Origin: Trichoplax sp. H2
Taxonomy: Eukaryota; Placozoa; Uniplacotomia; Trichoplacea
Direction: 5' to 3'
NCBI GenBank assembly: GCA_003344405.1
Contig: NOWV01000004.1
Coordinates: 992,001 to 1,056,000, forward strand
DNA length: 64,000 nucleotides
The translations under genes were made by a program, and so were the position numbers. This document shows, piece by piece, positions 49,437 to 62,277 of this stretch; the first letter of the stretch is position 1, and each line of letters opens with the position of its first letter. The notes under the pieces were generated by a model that saw only the letters and a program-made list of their open reading frames with translations, had not been told where the DNA came from and did not search any database.

Positions 49437-52400
49437 TTCGGTCTTCCCCAGAAGATAATGATAATCAAGTTCTGCTTATATCTTGCTAATATATAGTTAA
49501 AATATTATTGGAAGAACCAAGTCAAATTGTCGCTTAACTTTATAGTCATGAAGCAAATCAATTAATATGTAATTTTTTTATTATTAATTGATTGATTGAA
49601 ATATTTCTATAGAGTATGAGATCCTTTCTTTTGCTTTTAAATCACATAATATCTACGAAATAAGCTTAAGTAATAGATACTATCTTATATATAACAAGAA
49701 AGCTGGCATAATTTAAAACAAATATTCATATTTTCTGTACTGTATACTAGTACATCAAAATTAAACAATTATATAAAATTCTCTGTTGCTTCATTCATTT
49801 TATACTTACAATCAAAGACAGTGCAGTTAATATTACAACAGAACTTCTTTTATCGCATTAAGAATTCAAATAAGCTAATGCTACTGACGAAGCGTAACCT
49901 TTCTAAAAAACAATGAAATGTCAATCAATTTCTAGCTTAAATGCTTTTATTTATTAATACGGTTATAATGTTATCGTTATATTATCCCTGCTATTTTAAA
50001 TTAATTAACACGGAGTAGATATTAATATTATTTAAATGATTAAAATAATAAACTTGAAATTGCTTGCTTTTTATTATTAATATAAGCTAAATCAACTTGA
50101 TATATTGGCTTTTGCAATATCAAATAATGTAGTCGTACGGTGGCTACATTATATTGATTCCCTTAAACTAATTGTTGACCTACTACAATGGATAGATTGG
50201 ATAACAATACTACACGTACTTTGTAATATTTATTTATGCTACTTTACTGAAGACAGTAACCAGAGTTGATTCGCAAATATTACTAACTTTTATTATCTAA
50301 TTTAATAATATCTAAATGAAATATATATGGAAGCAATTGTTGTATATTACATTTTCATTCCTCTAATATTTATATAGAATACTACAGGTATTAAATTTAT
50401 TTTTACCTAGTGCAACGTATTTATTGTGATTAATTTACAGTTATCAGCAATTTAGGAAAGCACACATAAGAAACGAGTACTGCAAGTTACTTCATAGTAG
50501 TTTTCATATATTTCATTAATTATTATAGTAAGGTTTAATGCAAAAGTTAATGTTGTTTATTTCATACTGCAATCCTTTAGATATTTTTATTCGTTTATTT
50601 TATACATACAAGTCGCCTTAGATACATAAAATTAAATGTATGCAATTTTCTTTAATGATCTATTATCGCAATTAACAGTTTATTAACTCTTAGTAGTATT
50701 GATTCTCTTAATTAATCATTCGCAGTCATAAGTATACGTATAGGAGAAATTAACTAGTACCTATTATTGCCGTAGGTACAACACGTACTGCTGTATTACA
50801 AGTATTACCGAACTTCTTATCTCATGCATCTTCATTATTATTATCCTGCTGTAATGCCTAAAAATAATGAGGGTTAAGGTTTTCTTATTATATTACGCTA
50901 CTAATAATGAAAGATAAAACGGAAATTAATGTCACAAAAAGTAATATTTTATATTACAGTTGATAAATGACATGAACTCTACAAAACTCCAAATTACAGA
51001 GCAAGTATCATGTTATTTAAGGATATCTTATCAATTTATAAAGAGAATAAAGGTTACATCCAAAGTAGCTCGATCACCAATTCATTCTGATTTAGTATTT
51101 TAAAGTATTGTATTGTTGGAATATTGAATAAGTTTTCTAGTTTAAAGCATAGCTTATAGTTTTATTAACAAATTCTGCAACATTATATTTGTCACAAGTA
51201 AAATATTTCTGTTTTTGATTATTTGCTACGCCAATAACATTTAATTAGTTTGTATTGCTTTATATTTACGTTTAAATAACTATGTCCTGAAACATATTTA
51301 TCAATTCAAAATTAAAATCTTCCATTTGATTAAAATATAATTAAACTACCCAATCAATATAGTAACTAAAACATAGTTTCTCACAGTTATAACAACAGAC
51401 AGATGCATAAATCATAATAGAAAGTTTTTTATTCGAATTTAAAATCGAAATTAAAAAAATTTAGTTATAATACTTTCTTTTCATCAAATATGATTCTACG
51501 AGACCTTTTGTAACAAATTTAAGCTTTTCATTACTTATATTTGTTATTTTATGGTTCTATAACTTTAAATAGAAATTATTTGCACTTTCAATAGGATTTT
51601 CCTATTGCTTGAATGGGTTAATCGTTAATATTGCTAATATTGCCACTTAACATTAATCAGAAGCTTATCTTGAATCTTAAAGAATCCTATGGATTTTCCT
51701 CGAGTAAATTACATTTATAGCTAAAATATTGTGATTTTAGTAAGTTACTGTGCAAGACAGAAATGGCTTTTTGATCATTTGTATCGATTCAATGCTTAAC
51801 TTAATCTAATATTCCTCTAGCTTTTTACGTATGCTGATATACACACCAGTAAATTGATATGCGTAAATTAGTCGTACGCGTATGAAAATCTAATGTTCAA
51901 TTAAGATCAGTTTTATTTTACTCTCTTACTTAATTAGGGTTATAGAATAATTTTTGAATAATAATAAAAGAAAATTTGTTCAATTATTAATTCATTCGCT
52001 CTATAACAGACTTTTGTAGACAATAATAAATATATCTGTCGCTGTATAGGTGCATACTCATCGAAAAGTCTTCATTGGCAGATGTCATAGTACAATAAAA
52101 TATTCAATTGGTAATGTCAAACAACTTTGGACGGAATTATAATGAGTTCCTTGTCAACTAAGTTCCTTTCATTTAGTTTATTAAAATCGTTTATACTTAG
52201 TTTATTTTGAATAGCCATTGATCATTGTAAGTACCTAGAGAAGAATACAAAAATATTAATCAGTAAAATTATGGTACTATTTTGTGATAGAATTCTCAAA
52301 AACTTTTTATCTCGCATTTTTTCAGTTAAAACCATATTTAATTAATGTGATGTCATATTTGACAGGCGCTAGAATATCCGTGTAATATAATTAATAAAAT

Positions 52401-55400
52401 TAATTAGTTGATTTAATATTTGGTTATCTCTAATGCTAATATAGATTATACATACTTGTGAAAATTTTACCTGCCTTATATGTAGTATTAAATGTAATAA
52501 TATCTAACGGTAATTCAGTTTGCATCTATTTAGTTGATATATTCTGTAACGCAGTATTATTCGTACTTAATGATGAAAACGAAAGTATAAACAACTATAA
52601 AACACCATATAAATAGTTGATGGATTTGGTACTATAAAAGAATTGATGCATATCCAAGCAGATTCAAACAGTTCGTTAATATTACGCAATTCTAGAAAAA
52701 ATACCTTGCAAGGATGCGTTCAGTCGGCTTATCAAGTATGCTATTATACCCACTGATAACTATAATCTATTTACTCCTATAAATTTAATTTTCTGCAGAC
52801 TCCAGCACTTACGCAAACAATATAAAATCCTTACTTTACAATCCAGATCGATTTATTTCATAATAAATATTAAAACTGATACCTTTTATCAAGATTTTAT
52901 AGTAGAGTTTCTATTTAATTAATTTTTCTTTAGAAAACACAAATTTTTCTTCTTGCAATCGTTTTTAAAATCAAAATTAAAAAATTTTTTACTTTGATTC
53001 AGTAAATGCGTAATGTAAATAAATTAATAATTGAAATATTATGATTTAAGTAAATATAAAATTGTAGACCTTGGAAAATATGATAACGTTTATTTGATAT
53101 CAGTACCTTAAATTTCACTTACAATAAGTAGTTCATGCCCATTTTTATACTTCGAAAAGAAATTTAAAATCTGCTATTGATTAATTAGAATCGACATAAT
53201 ATCAGTGATGCGAGTGTAGATGATAGTTGATAATAATAATGTAGTGTTTGAAATGTCATAGACAGATATATAGACCAATAAATAAGAACAAGAGCCAATA
53301 ATCGTATTATTAATGTAGATATGACAGGAGTGATAAAAATTTAGTTAAGATTAGCGCTATATTACATCTATCGGATTAATACAAAACTTATTTTAACATG
53401 ATTTCATCATGTTGTTATATGTCGTATTTGATGCTACACGTTTAATACAGTTTTAATTACAAAAATTAACGATATTGTGTATGTCTTGATACATATACTG
53501 TATATGTGTTATATAAGTATAAGGTCTAAAGGATTAAAGCTGTATTAATATCATTTCTAAAAATACAGCGTAAACAGAAGCTATCTAAATAATAATGCAA
53601 TTTTTTATTTACTATACGATATCATTATAACTTAATATCATAAGAATATATCATAGTAACATACAGTACATAGTAAGATTAATTTCTATTCAGAATTGGA
53701 GTAGCAATTTTTTTATATGATAAAGACCCTAAAAATAGAAATTGTAGACTCTTGCAAGATTATATTCTATGTAATACATATTAGGCTTAACCTCTTCAAA
53801 TATAAATGTATAAGTGGAGATGTGCAGAAAGCCAACAAGGTAAATTCTTGTACTATTGTGGTATATGATAATCCTAAATAAATTGTTAAAAAAATATACA
53901 TAAATACTATAAAAGGATCAATACTTAAAAAAAATAATTATTTTCAATAGCATTATATAACAGTTTAATCTTTTGCTATCCAATCCAAAAGAATTGAATA
54001 AATCGTCACATTTAATTACGATTTTAAATCATCTCCTGTACGAATTCAGTAAAATATTAACCAGTCAACAAATTGCATAATTTATATATTGAATTTTGTT
54101 TGGTCACTAATTCGATTTAATCATGAATGTGGATGATAGGGTAATTCATTCTCGATTATTTACGTACATGTGTCACAATCCTCACTTGTGGCAAAGGAAA
54201 GTAAAGAACTCTAGTGTAGTTACTTAAAACTTGGGCTATTTCTCCCAGTACTTTCAGTTTCTATGAGAGAAGTATTTGAGAACTCGATTTCTCGGCTGAT
54301 CTCCACAGACAACTGACTAATTATTACACTATTCTTCACGATATGAGTCTTGCCGTTTCTTGAGCAATTACTTACTTTATTCTACAAACACACGCGCTTA
54401 AATAGGTTTCTACAGTGAATCCCAATATTAACGAGTGAGAATTCATGCTTTATAAGTTACATTAATTAGTATAATACCATTACTAAATATACATGTCGAT
54501 ATTCTCAGACTTAGATAGCTACAAGCTATCAGGTGTTAAGACGCTTAACCTTCGTCCATATACAGCTCAATTTTTAGAGATTAACACACATTATAAACCT
54601 ACAGTAAATTAACTGCTAACAACTTCTATTTTTATCTCATTTCTACCATCCTATTATCAGCTACAAGCGCATTAAAACATAGCACATAACCTTATCTTAT
54701 CTATTCATAAGCATTCATTAATTTACAGTTACTTAATTAGTAACGGCGTACCGTGACAACATGCAATAGCAGAATTGTTCTATAATGAGACAGCATTACG
54801 TGTGAAGCAATTATAACAGCTACCCTGAGTTTAAAAGCATTGGATTCTTTCTGAAAAATTTTCAAAACTGATTTTCTATTGCATTTAGAAAAGCTTACGT
54901 AGTTATAGAGCTTAGCTGCACGCATTGATAGAGAAACTATGGTAATTTTTACTTATGAATATGTAAAAGTGCAGAATAATCACAGCCAGTTACAATATAT
55001 AATAGTTTAAGTGGTTGTGTCGTTACGATATCAATTTATATACGAGTAAGATACATACATTCAATCATATCAAACAAGAATTAAGAAGTAAAAGTATTTA
55101 GTTTTATTATATAATTAATGATTTATTTACTTTCCTATGGTACTACACTATTGAAACAATAATGCTAAATTTTAACATGGTTAAGATATCGCAAAATTAG
55201 TACTCAAATTAGCAGAATATTTAAAGCAACTTAGTGACTGTAATCTATACATAGAAATATACAAACCAAATCAGGCACAATTGTACCTAAATAACCAAGA
55301 GCAAAGTGAATATTTTTCTTTGCTAAAATATAACTCGATTGTTGCTACAGTAGTATTCCAAATAAATTTAGAAATACATAAATTTTATTTAGGTGCAAGA

Positions 55401-57344
55401 TTTATTAGCAAGTAATACTGGCTGAATGTTGATATTATTAAATATTAATAGTTATCTGCTATATTCCTTGATATAGATTTTACTGTAATATGAGCTAGCG
55501 AATTGTTTTATAGTTAACACAGGCAGTAATAATGAGGTATCACCTCCGTTAAATAATAGGATTTGATTAATTATTTAAATTAAAGACAATTAATTTCTTT
55601 ATTGAACTCTTTTTGAGATAAATTATAGTAATTTGTGTAGCAATTTGACTATCATTACAGATAAGACGGAACTGATTGAGATTTTATAATATATTTTTAG
55701 TTATTTCCAGGAATAGCTATAACATAGAATATATATAGTAATAATTCACTTATTGTACGCTTTATTACTATTTTTATGACGAAGACTTAGAGATAAAACA
55801 AAACAGAACATGAAGTTCAATGGAAAGAAATTTTAATAATTGAAATCAATTAGTGCTTGAGTTGAAAGCATACGATATTATTGATGTTACTGTATCATGA
55901 AGAATCTTGACATTTGATACTATTTTAAGCAATTATTGATTTAGATTTAATTTACCGGTATGGAATCAAACAATATGTAATACATAAATGTCACCGTATT
56001 CTTTGACAGAGTAGATTTTTTGTCTCTTAATCTTAAGATATAAAATATTAGCAGTGGTAATCACCTGCTGTCTTTTTGTTATGCTCTTTAACTATTGCTT
56101 GATAACCTACAGAAAGTAAGCAACATCACATAGTTATATTTATAGTTGTTATTCTGAATAAACTGTCTTAAGGCGATTTCTATCAAGTGGTATAATATTA
56201 TTCTCATATTCTAGTATGAGTATTCAAAAATTTATTACTATTAGACTTTTTGAAGACATAGTGACTGAGCAGATGGTAAAGGTATCAAATAATAAACAAG
56301 AAAATTCGCTTTAACTATAATAAATTTGTGTGAGGATTTACTGTATTGCTCTGCTAATAATTCTACAATGAGTTAAATTAAGGCAGTGAATATCTATAAA
56401 TGATGCTGATCGATATTTACAGATGTAGGAAAGAAAAAGACAGATTGTAGCTACTTGTATTTACCATATGAAAAGGGTCGACAAAAAAGATACTCTCACG
56501 ACAGATCAGTATTTAGTATCTAGTAAATCATCCACTAGGCACTTTATTATACTTAAATTTTTCTATTCTAAGAAACCCTTTATTAGGTGCCAATGATATT
56601 TTTCTGGAATTATTAGTATTATGTTGCACTTATAATAATAAATTTTTGTAATTTCGTCGCTCATATAATAGTATTGCAATCAAAAATACTAAAACATTTT
56701 CCGTTTCAAAACTAACGTAAAAAGTGTTCAACTATTAAAACTTATTCAAACGAGATATGGTCTGATATCGAATGTGATATCGTACTACAAAAAGTTTTGA
56801 ACATATTTGCTTTCCTAAACAATGTGATGTCAATCTATTATCTTAAATAAAGTTGTGAGTTAGCTAGTAATTTTAAAACTACTTCGATAACTACTGTAGT
56901 GCAAAACCTATTTGTTAAGATACTATACAGTGCATATGTATCAGTGAAATTAATATCGTATCACTTTACGTTTAATATGCAGATCAAAAGTTAGCGTTAG
57001 TAGCTCCTTACCGAGATGCACTAAGGTAACAGGTTTACTAAGAGAGAACTTGAGTCATTACAAAGAAAGAATTTATTCATATCAATTGTGTGCTCTTTTT
57101 TAGGATAGACTGTTCTTAGTATACTAAGTATAATAAAATTAAATTGAATTAAAATAATTTGCAACTGATATCTATATTCATTTTAACTGGTGCGCCTGAA
57201 AAAAAGCTGGCATTATCATCTATGGCTGATACTAGGATGAATGTGCTGGTAATAATTCATTTCGTCGATTTTCGGATGCTAAATTTGAATTTTTCAATTA
57301 TTTTTGATGGTATTGTTGAAATTGTTTCATATTCAAACACTGTT
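49437..57344. other. 7.9-kb AT-rich stretch with no supported gene
   Basis: Extremely AT-rich DNA with short homopolymer runs and TTAATT-type words. I found no exon chain with conserved protein sequence on either strand, no RNA gene, and no pentamer array; only isolated words occur, as at 49733-49748. A somewhat less AT-rich island lies at about 54150-54400 but reads with stops in the frames I checked. It may hold regulatory DNA for the GPCR, a non-coding RNA, or fast-evolving genes invisible to this approach. Confidence 0.45.
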
Positions 57345-60300
57345 CTACCAAAAGTTAATGATAGTCAAAGTTCCTGGGGGCTCTGGTGATGCTGTAACAA
57401 TGCGTGTATCATTACACCACATTAGATGAAGAAGTGAAGGATTTTGATATAAAGCCTGAACTAATTTTCCCGTCTAAAAATTAAAGTAAATTTAAAAATT
57501 ATACGAGTGTATAGGGCTGCAATTACGAGGCATCAATTAAAGCATTTGGAGTCCTATCATGTGTTAATGAGATTGATATTCAATTTTTACTTGAGCATTC
57601 CAAATAATTATCTTCTTACGATCTCCACCACTTATGAGTCTCATATCGTCAAGGTGCAAGCATCTAACAACTCCAATATGTCCTTTTAATATGTGTAAGC
57701 ATTTGCCTATGATATTAGTTGATAGTATAAGAAACATTTTGTATAGTGAAGCAAAAAGTTTTTGTCGACTCCGTTAAATTACAAGAAAAAATTTACTACT
57801 TGGATTAAAAACTATAATTAGTTAATATTTTCGATGATATTAACTAGCTACTTGGAGCTAAAAGATATAGAAACGGAACATCGTAACATAGTAATAGTTA
57901 ATATTTAATCACAAATGTTTTGCTAATTAAAGACCGGAATGATTCCAAATTCTGACGGTGCTATCTGCCGATCCTGTAGCAATTATTTTATCATTATATT
58001 GCAAACAATACTGGAGAAGAATGAAAGATACCAAATTAGTAGAGTTAAATTCTGGAAAAGTATAACTTCTAACCGATAGAGATTTTTTATTAGTTGTAAT
58101 AAATATATTTACAACATACTACTTCCTGTGTATGACCAGTGAGTATTGCGATTGGAGATTCATTTTTTACATGCCAGATTTTGATTAGACCGTCATCATT
58201 GCCAGCATAGCATTTAGATTCGTCAAGTTTTAGACAGTAAGCAACTATAAAAATAAATCATTTCGCGTATATTATTACTTAAGTTTGACTGATATCATAT
58301 CTGTGAAAAAGTAAACTTTTTAATGTAGACTTGTGTTCTATTTAGCCGGAAATTTAATTACAAATGAATACATTATTGTTTAATCATGTATTTTCTTTAG
58401 ATAATGCGATATTAGTGATAAAGAATGAATTTATTACTACATTTTTATATAATAATATTCATAAGATGTTTAAAGGTGGTCTAATAGCTCTACCGGCATC
58501 GTTTTTCCAAATTTTCTTATAATTCCCAGAATTAATGTCCCACAATCGGATAGTATCGTCCCAAGCGCTAGTAACGACGTACTCTTTATACATTTCTATG
58601 GCCTGATTCATATAGTACATGACAGCAAACGGAACAGCATGAATTTTTATGAAGACTATTTACCATTTCCATAATCCATATCAATAGGTATTTAATAAAT
58701 CATACCTGTATTTCATCTGTATGGCCTCGCATCACATGCAGACAACGTCCAGTAGAGAAATCCCATAATCTGATAGTTCTAGATTTAATAAATATCAAAA
58801 ATAAATGCTACAAATAAAGGTTGTAAATCTATACTATGGCTATCAAAAATTTATTTCCACAAAATTCGTTCATCTGTTCTCAAAAATAGTTTTATTTTTT
58901 AAGATCGTTCAAATATGAATGACTCCCTACTTATCTGCAGATGCCGTAGCTATGATCTTTCCATCAAAACAGACACCATCAATGCCACTCTGATGGCCAG
59001 TCAAAGATCTTTGGTAAAATTTTAGCATATAAGAATATAATGTCACTAGGTAAGGCATTTATTAGTCTACAGACTTGCAACTGCTGTAAATGCACCTAAA
59101 GTCCTGATAAGGTATATTGTATGCAGTAACGTAACAATATGGGAACTTCAGATAAATCTGGGAATAATAATCTACATTATATGAAAAGTGGTTTTGTGTA
59201 CACTAGTCTTACCTTAAACATCTTCCTGTATTAGCATCGAAAATTCGTACGATACCATCGAAACATCCGGTAACTAGCACAGAGTTCTGCAAAATAAAAT
59301 TATAATACTTGTTGTGTAATGCTAAATAACATTAAATTAAATGAATATATTTATTACAATTAGTAGGATACCTTTAAAGTCAAGCAACGAACTGAATCAG
59401 TATGATTATCTAATACATGTTTGCATGCGCCAGTATAAAGATCCCATATACGAGCTGCATTGTCCTCAGATCCTGATACGATCCATTTGCCTAAATTATA
59501 ATTATTTAGAATATTGGTCAAAGGTTTTATTTTATTATTAATGTATGGCAATTTTTTTTATACTATAGTAGTAAGAATTTGTAATTAGTTTTAACGTGAT
59601 TACAATGCATAGCTTTAGTTTAATTTAATTATTGAAAATTTATCTTTTTAATCTCAATCGATAATTACCATCACATGATAGACTTATTACTCTTTGCTTG
59701 TGGCCACGTAACGTATGGATACTCGTATAACGACCCGTATTCCAATTTCGATTAAGTAAATAAGCTCTAATATATATTTCCTTCCATCTACATGTCTTTA
59801 AGGTTGATTTTAGAGAATTTAACAAAATTTGATGCTGCGCTGGCGTTGTGTTGATAGTTGTTTCGTTATTAATATTTAATAAAGATTGATCATCACCGTA
59901 TTTGATCCAATTTTTATCTGTACATAATTTTTTCCTGTATAGCAATACGAGTATATACGCGTATACAACATATCAGTACTATAAAAAAATTTCCAGCTTT
60001 TTTGTTAGTAAATAGTACATGGTAGCTTGGTGTAATAGTATTAAACAACCCAATTGTAGGTCATTATTGGCTACTATTTAGTAAAAAATTCAATTATATC
60101 ATTTTTTATTATTAGACAGTGAAAGATTAAAAGTATATTTACCAAATTGCATTGTTATTGGCTTTCTCTCGCCACAGCCGATTGCACATGGCTATGTTAC
60201 ATAAATCTTTGGCTTCCAGAAGGAAAAATATCTTATCAACCAATTCGCTAGGTAAGTATGCCACAAAATTTACGGCTAGTAAAGGCTTGAGCTCTGAGTA

Positions 60301-61147
60301 TAGAATTCTTAATTGCAAAGGCTGAAGAAGAAATTGTGATATTAAATTGCATATAAGGATATCAATAAAACTGAATCAGGTTACATTTTAAATGCAGCTT
60401 GGTTAATTTTGGCAAACAACATTATATAATATTTCATACCTCAATGCTGACTTAGTACAATTCAGAATACTACGCGATCTTAGCACATTTAATAAATATC
60501 ATTGTATAAAGTAAATTGTACATTTTATAATGATGATCAGTAAGTAACCTGGTAAAACATTATCTGTTATTTGGCAAAATAGATATTATAGAAAAACCAT
60601 TTATTGCCCATAATGGATTACGTAGTTTCATGCTCAGTTACTCTTGTATTGTGGAATCGTTATTATTGTATTTCTATCGAATGTAGATGTTGTCACGGTA
60701 CACAGTACCGGCTTTATTATAGTAGTTAAATGAGTATACAAAATCATGTACTGTATAAAGTAATAACTCTAACAATGGATTCTCACATGAATTGTTAGTT
60801 ATTAATTGATATTTACTGAGAATTTATGAAACTTGAAATCGTAGTAATAGGTATAATAAATCCTTATTAAAGACGTCTCATAGTTTTTCATAAAAAGTAA
60901 TTAAATTAGGCTGGATTCTGAAGTACTGTTTTTATCAAAAACTTGTAAAATCTTTGTAGTCGGAGGTGCAAATTGATGCATAACTATATAAGAAAACTCT
61001 CTAATATTAATAAAATTAAACTTTTCTTAAGCTCGGAACTAAACCACTGCGACGGTTGTTGAATGTTGAGGAACTAGTAACAGATGTACATGGACCGTGA
61101 CATGTACATACAGCATCACCGATAAGTTTTATTACATGCTGTATCAT
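57345..61147 (-). CDS. F-box/WD40-repeat protein (FBXW type), SCF substrate receptor
   Basis: Probable substrate-recognition subunit of an SCF ubiquitin ligase. Twelve exons with agreeing phases: 61147-61022, 60321-60143, 59934-59669, 59490-59372, 59286-59213, 59008-58931, 58778-58706, 58602-58494, 58244-58120, 58010-57935, 57706-57591, 57473-57345, about 489 aa. The F-box spans about residues 65-102 (LPSELVDKIFFLLEAKDL, ending NNNAIW). A linker with a WKEIYIRAYLLNRNW block, as in FBXW7, follows. Then come seven to eight WD repeats from about 175, such as LRGHKQRVISLSCDG, SGSEDNAARIWDL, SLTGHQSGIDGV, ASADKTIRLWDFSTGRC, SAWDDTIRLWDI, GNDDGLIKIWH, GSADSTVRIWN and LKGHIGVVRC. The protein ends TLTIINFW. 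Exon 1 (a Cys-rich CTCHGPC stretch) is inferred from phase and position and is the weakest part. The donor at 57934 is GTCTTT; without splicing there, the frame stops at 57927. Orthology within FBXW is not settled. Confidence 0.88.
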
Positions 61148-62277
61148 GGATTTTTATTAAACATTAACCATTTTACCTAATACGTATTTATCCTTCACTT
61201 AATTAAACTTCATTAAATCCTCAACTATTTCATTCTGACTAATCTAATGAAAAAACAGAAGTACGCGTATCATTTGGAGCATTATTATCCTAACAGCGTA
61301 GAGTTATTACTATACTAGTATCGATCTGGTGATGGCAATCACGAGTGAATGATTTTGTATTACTTACTTATTGCTTTTGCTGTAGTTTACAATACAGAGC
61401 ATATCATTTGTAGCTTAGGCTACTGCATACCTCACATTGCAGCAGGAGCTCTAATAAAATATTATTTTGTTGTTGTTTTGTACAGTCGCAAAACAAGCGG
61501 ATAATCTCGTCTCTTTTGGCACTGAAGGTAGCCATTCCTGACTATTAACAATGACCAAGTACATTAAATTTTAAATTTTAAATTATACAGTATAATTAAT
61601 ATACGAGTAGGTGTGTTTTTTTATTATTTAATGGATTTTTTATAAAAGCTATCTACTGTATTGGAAAGTACAGTAAAATACTGTACTGTACTGTACAACC
61701 CTTTATAAGAGTTCTGTAGAGTTCTTACAGTACATACTGTAAGCACGGTACAATACTATACACTGTAAGGTACAGTCTTTTGGCCAATCTGTACTGTAGC
61801 GTTTCCGTTATTTACTACACTACTGTACTGTACTGTACTGTACAGTACTGTATGCTGTCATACTGTACTGTGCTGTACTGTAGGCATGCTTCCAACTACA
61901 CCAGTTTTACTAGTATGACGAATTTGGTCTTAGCAGCAATTATAAGAAGCATCAGAACAATTTTATTCGCTTTTCCTCTCGCAGTTGTAGTCAAAGTTAA
62001 GGGGACTACTGACTAGTGTATAATACTATAAATATCAAAGCTAAAGGTGTAAGGCTGTACCATCCTGAAGATATTCACTAGTAATATCGAGGAAGAAATT
62101 CTTTCTCGAAAAATGTGCATTTCTAGTTGGATGATACGGTTATAGTAGTAGTTAAGTACCATAGTTGTCCACATAAGTTGGTGTATTCTACATTCCGGAG
62201 CTGTCTAAATTTGAAAGATATCATCAATAGTTATTATAACATATATCGTATAGATCTCTAGGGCTGTAGATAGTAAT
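61148..62277. promoter_or_regulatory. Divergent F-box-WD/EDEM promoter region
   Basis: 1.13 kb between the two inferred start codons, with the pentamer array at 61660-61885 in the middle. The ORF at 61780-62016 starts inside the array and is not supported. Confidence 0.5.
61660..61885. repeat. Dense TACTG/CAGTA array between F-box-WD and EDEM
   Basis: Blocks at 61666-61695, 61726-61778 and 61818-61884. The last contains tandem CTGTA units switching to CAGTACTG and back. It lies midway between two divergent genes, as the other arrays do. Confidence 0.8.

Noticed and set aside
49075-49458. 127-aa plus-strand ORF
   Set aside because: Antisense shadow of the GPCR coding sequence.
57927-57935. 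Stop codon TAA taken as the end of the F-box-WD protein
   Set aside because: Two further minus-strand exons (57706-57591, 57473-57345) continue the WD repeats in phase through a GTCTTT donor, so the stop lies in the intron.
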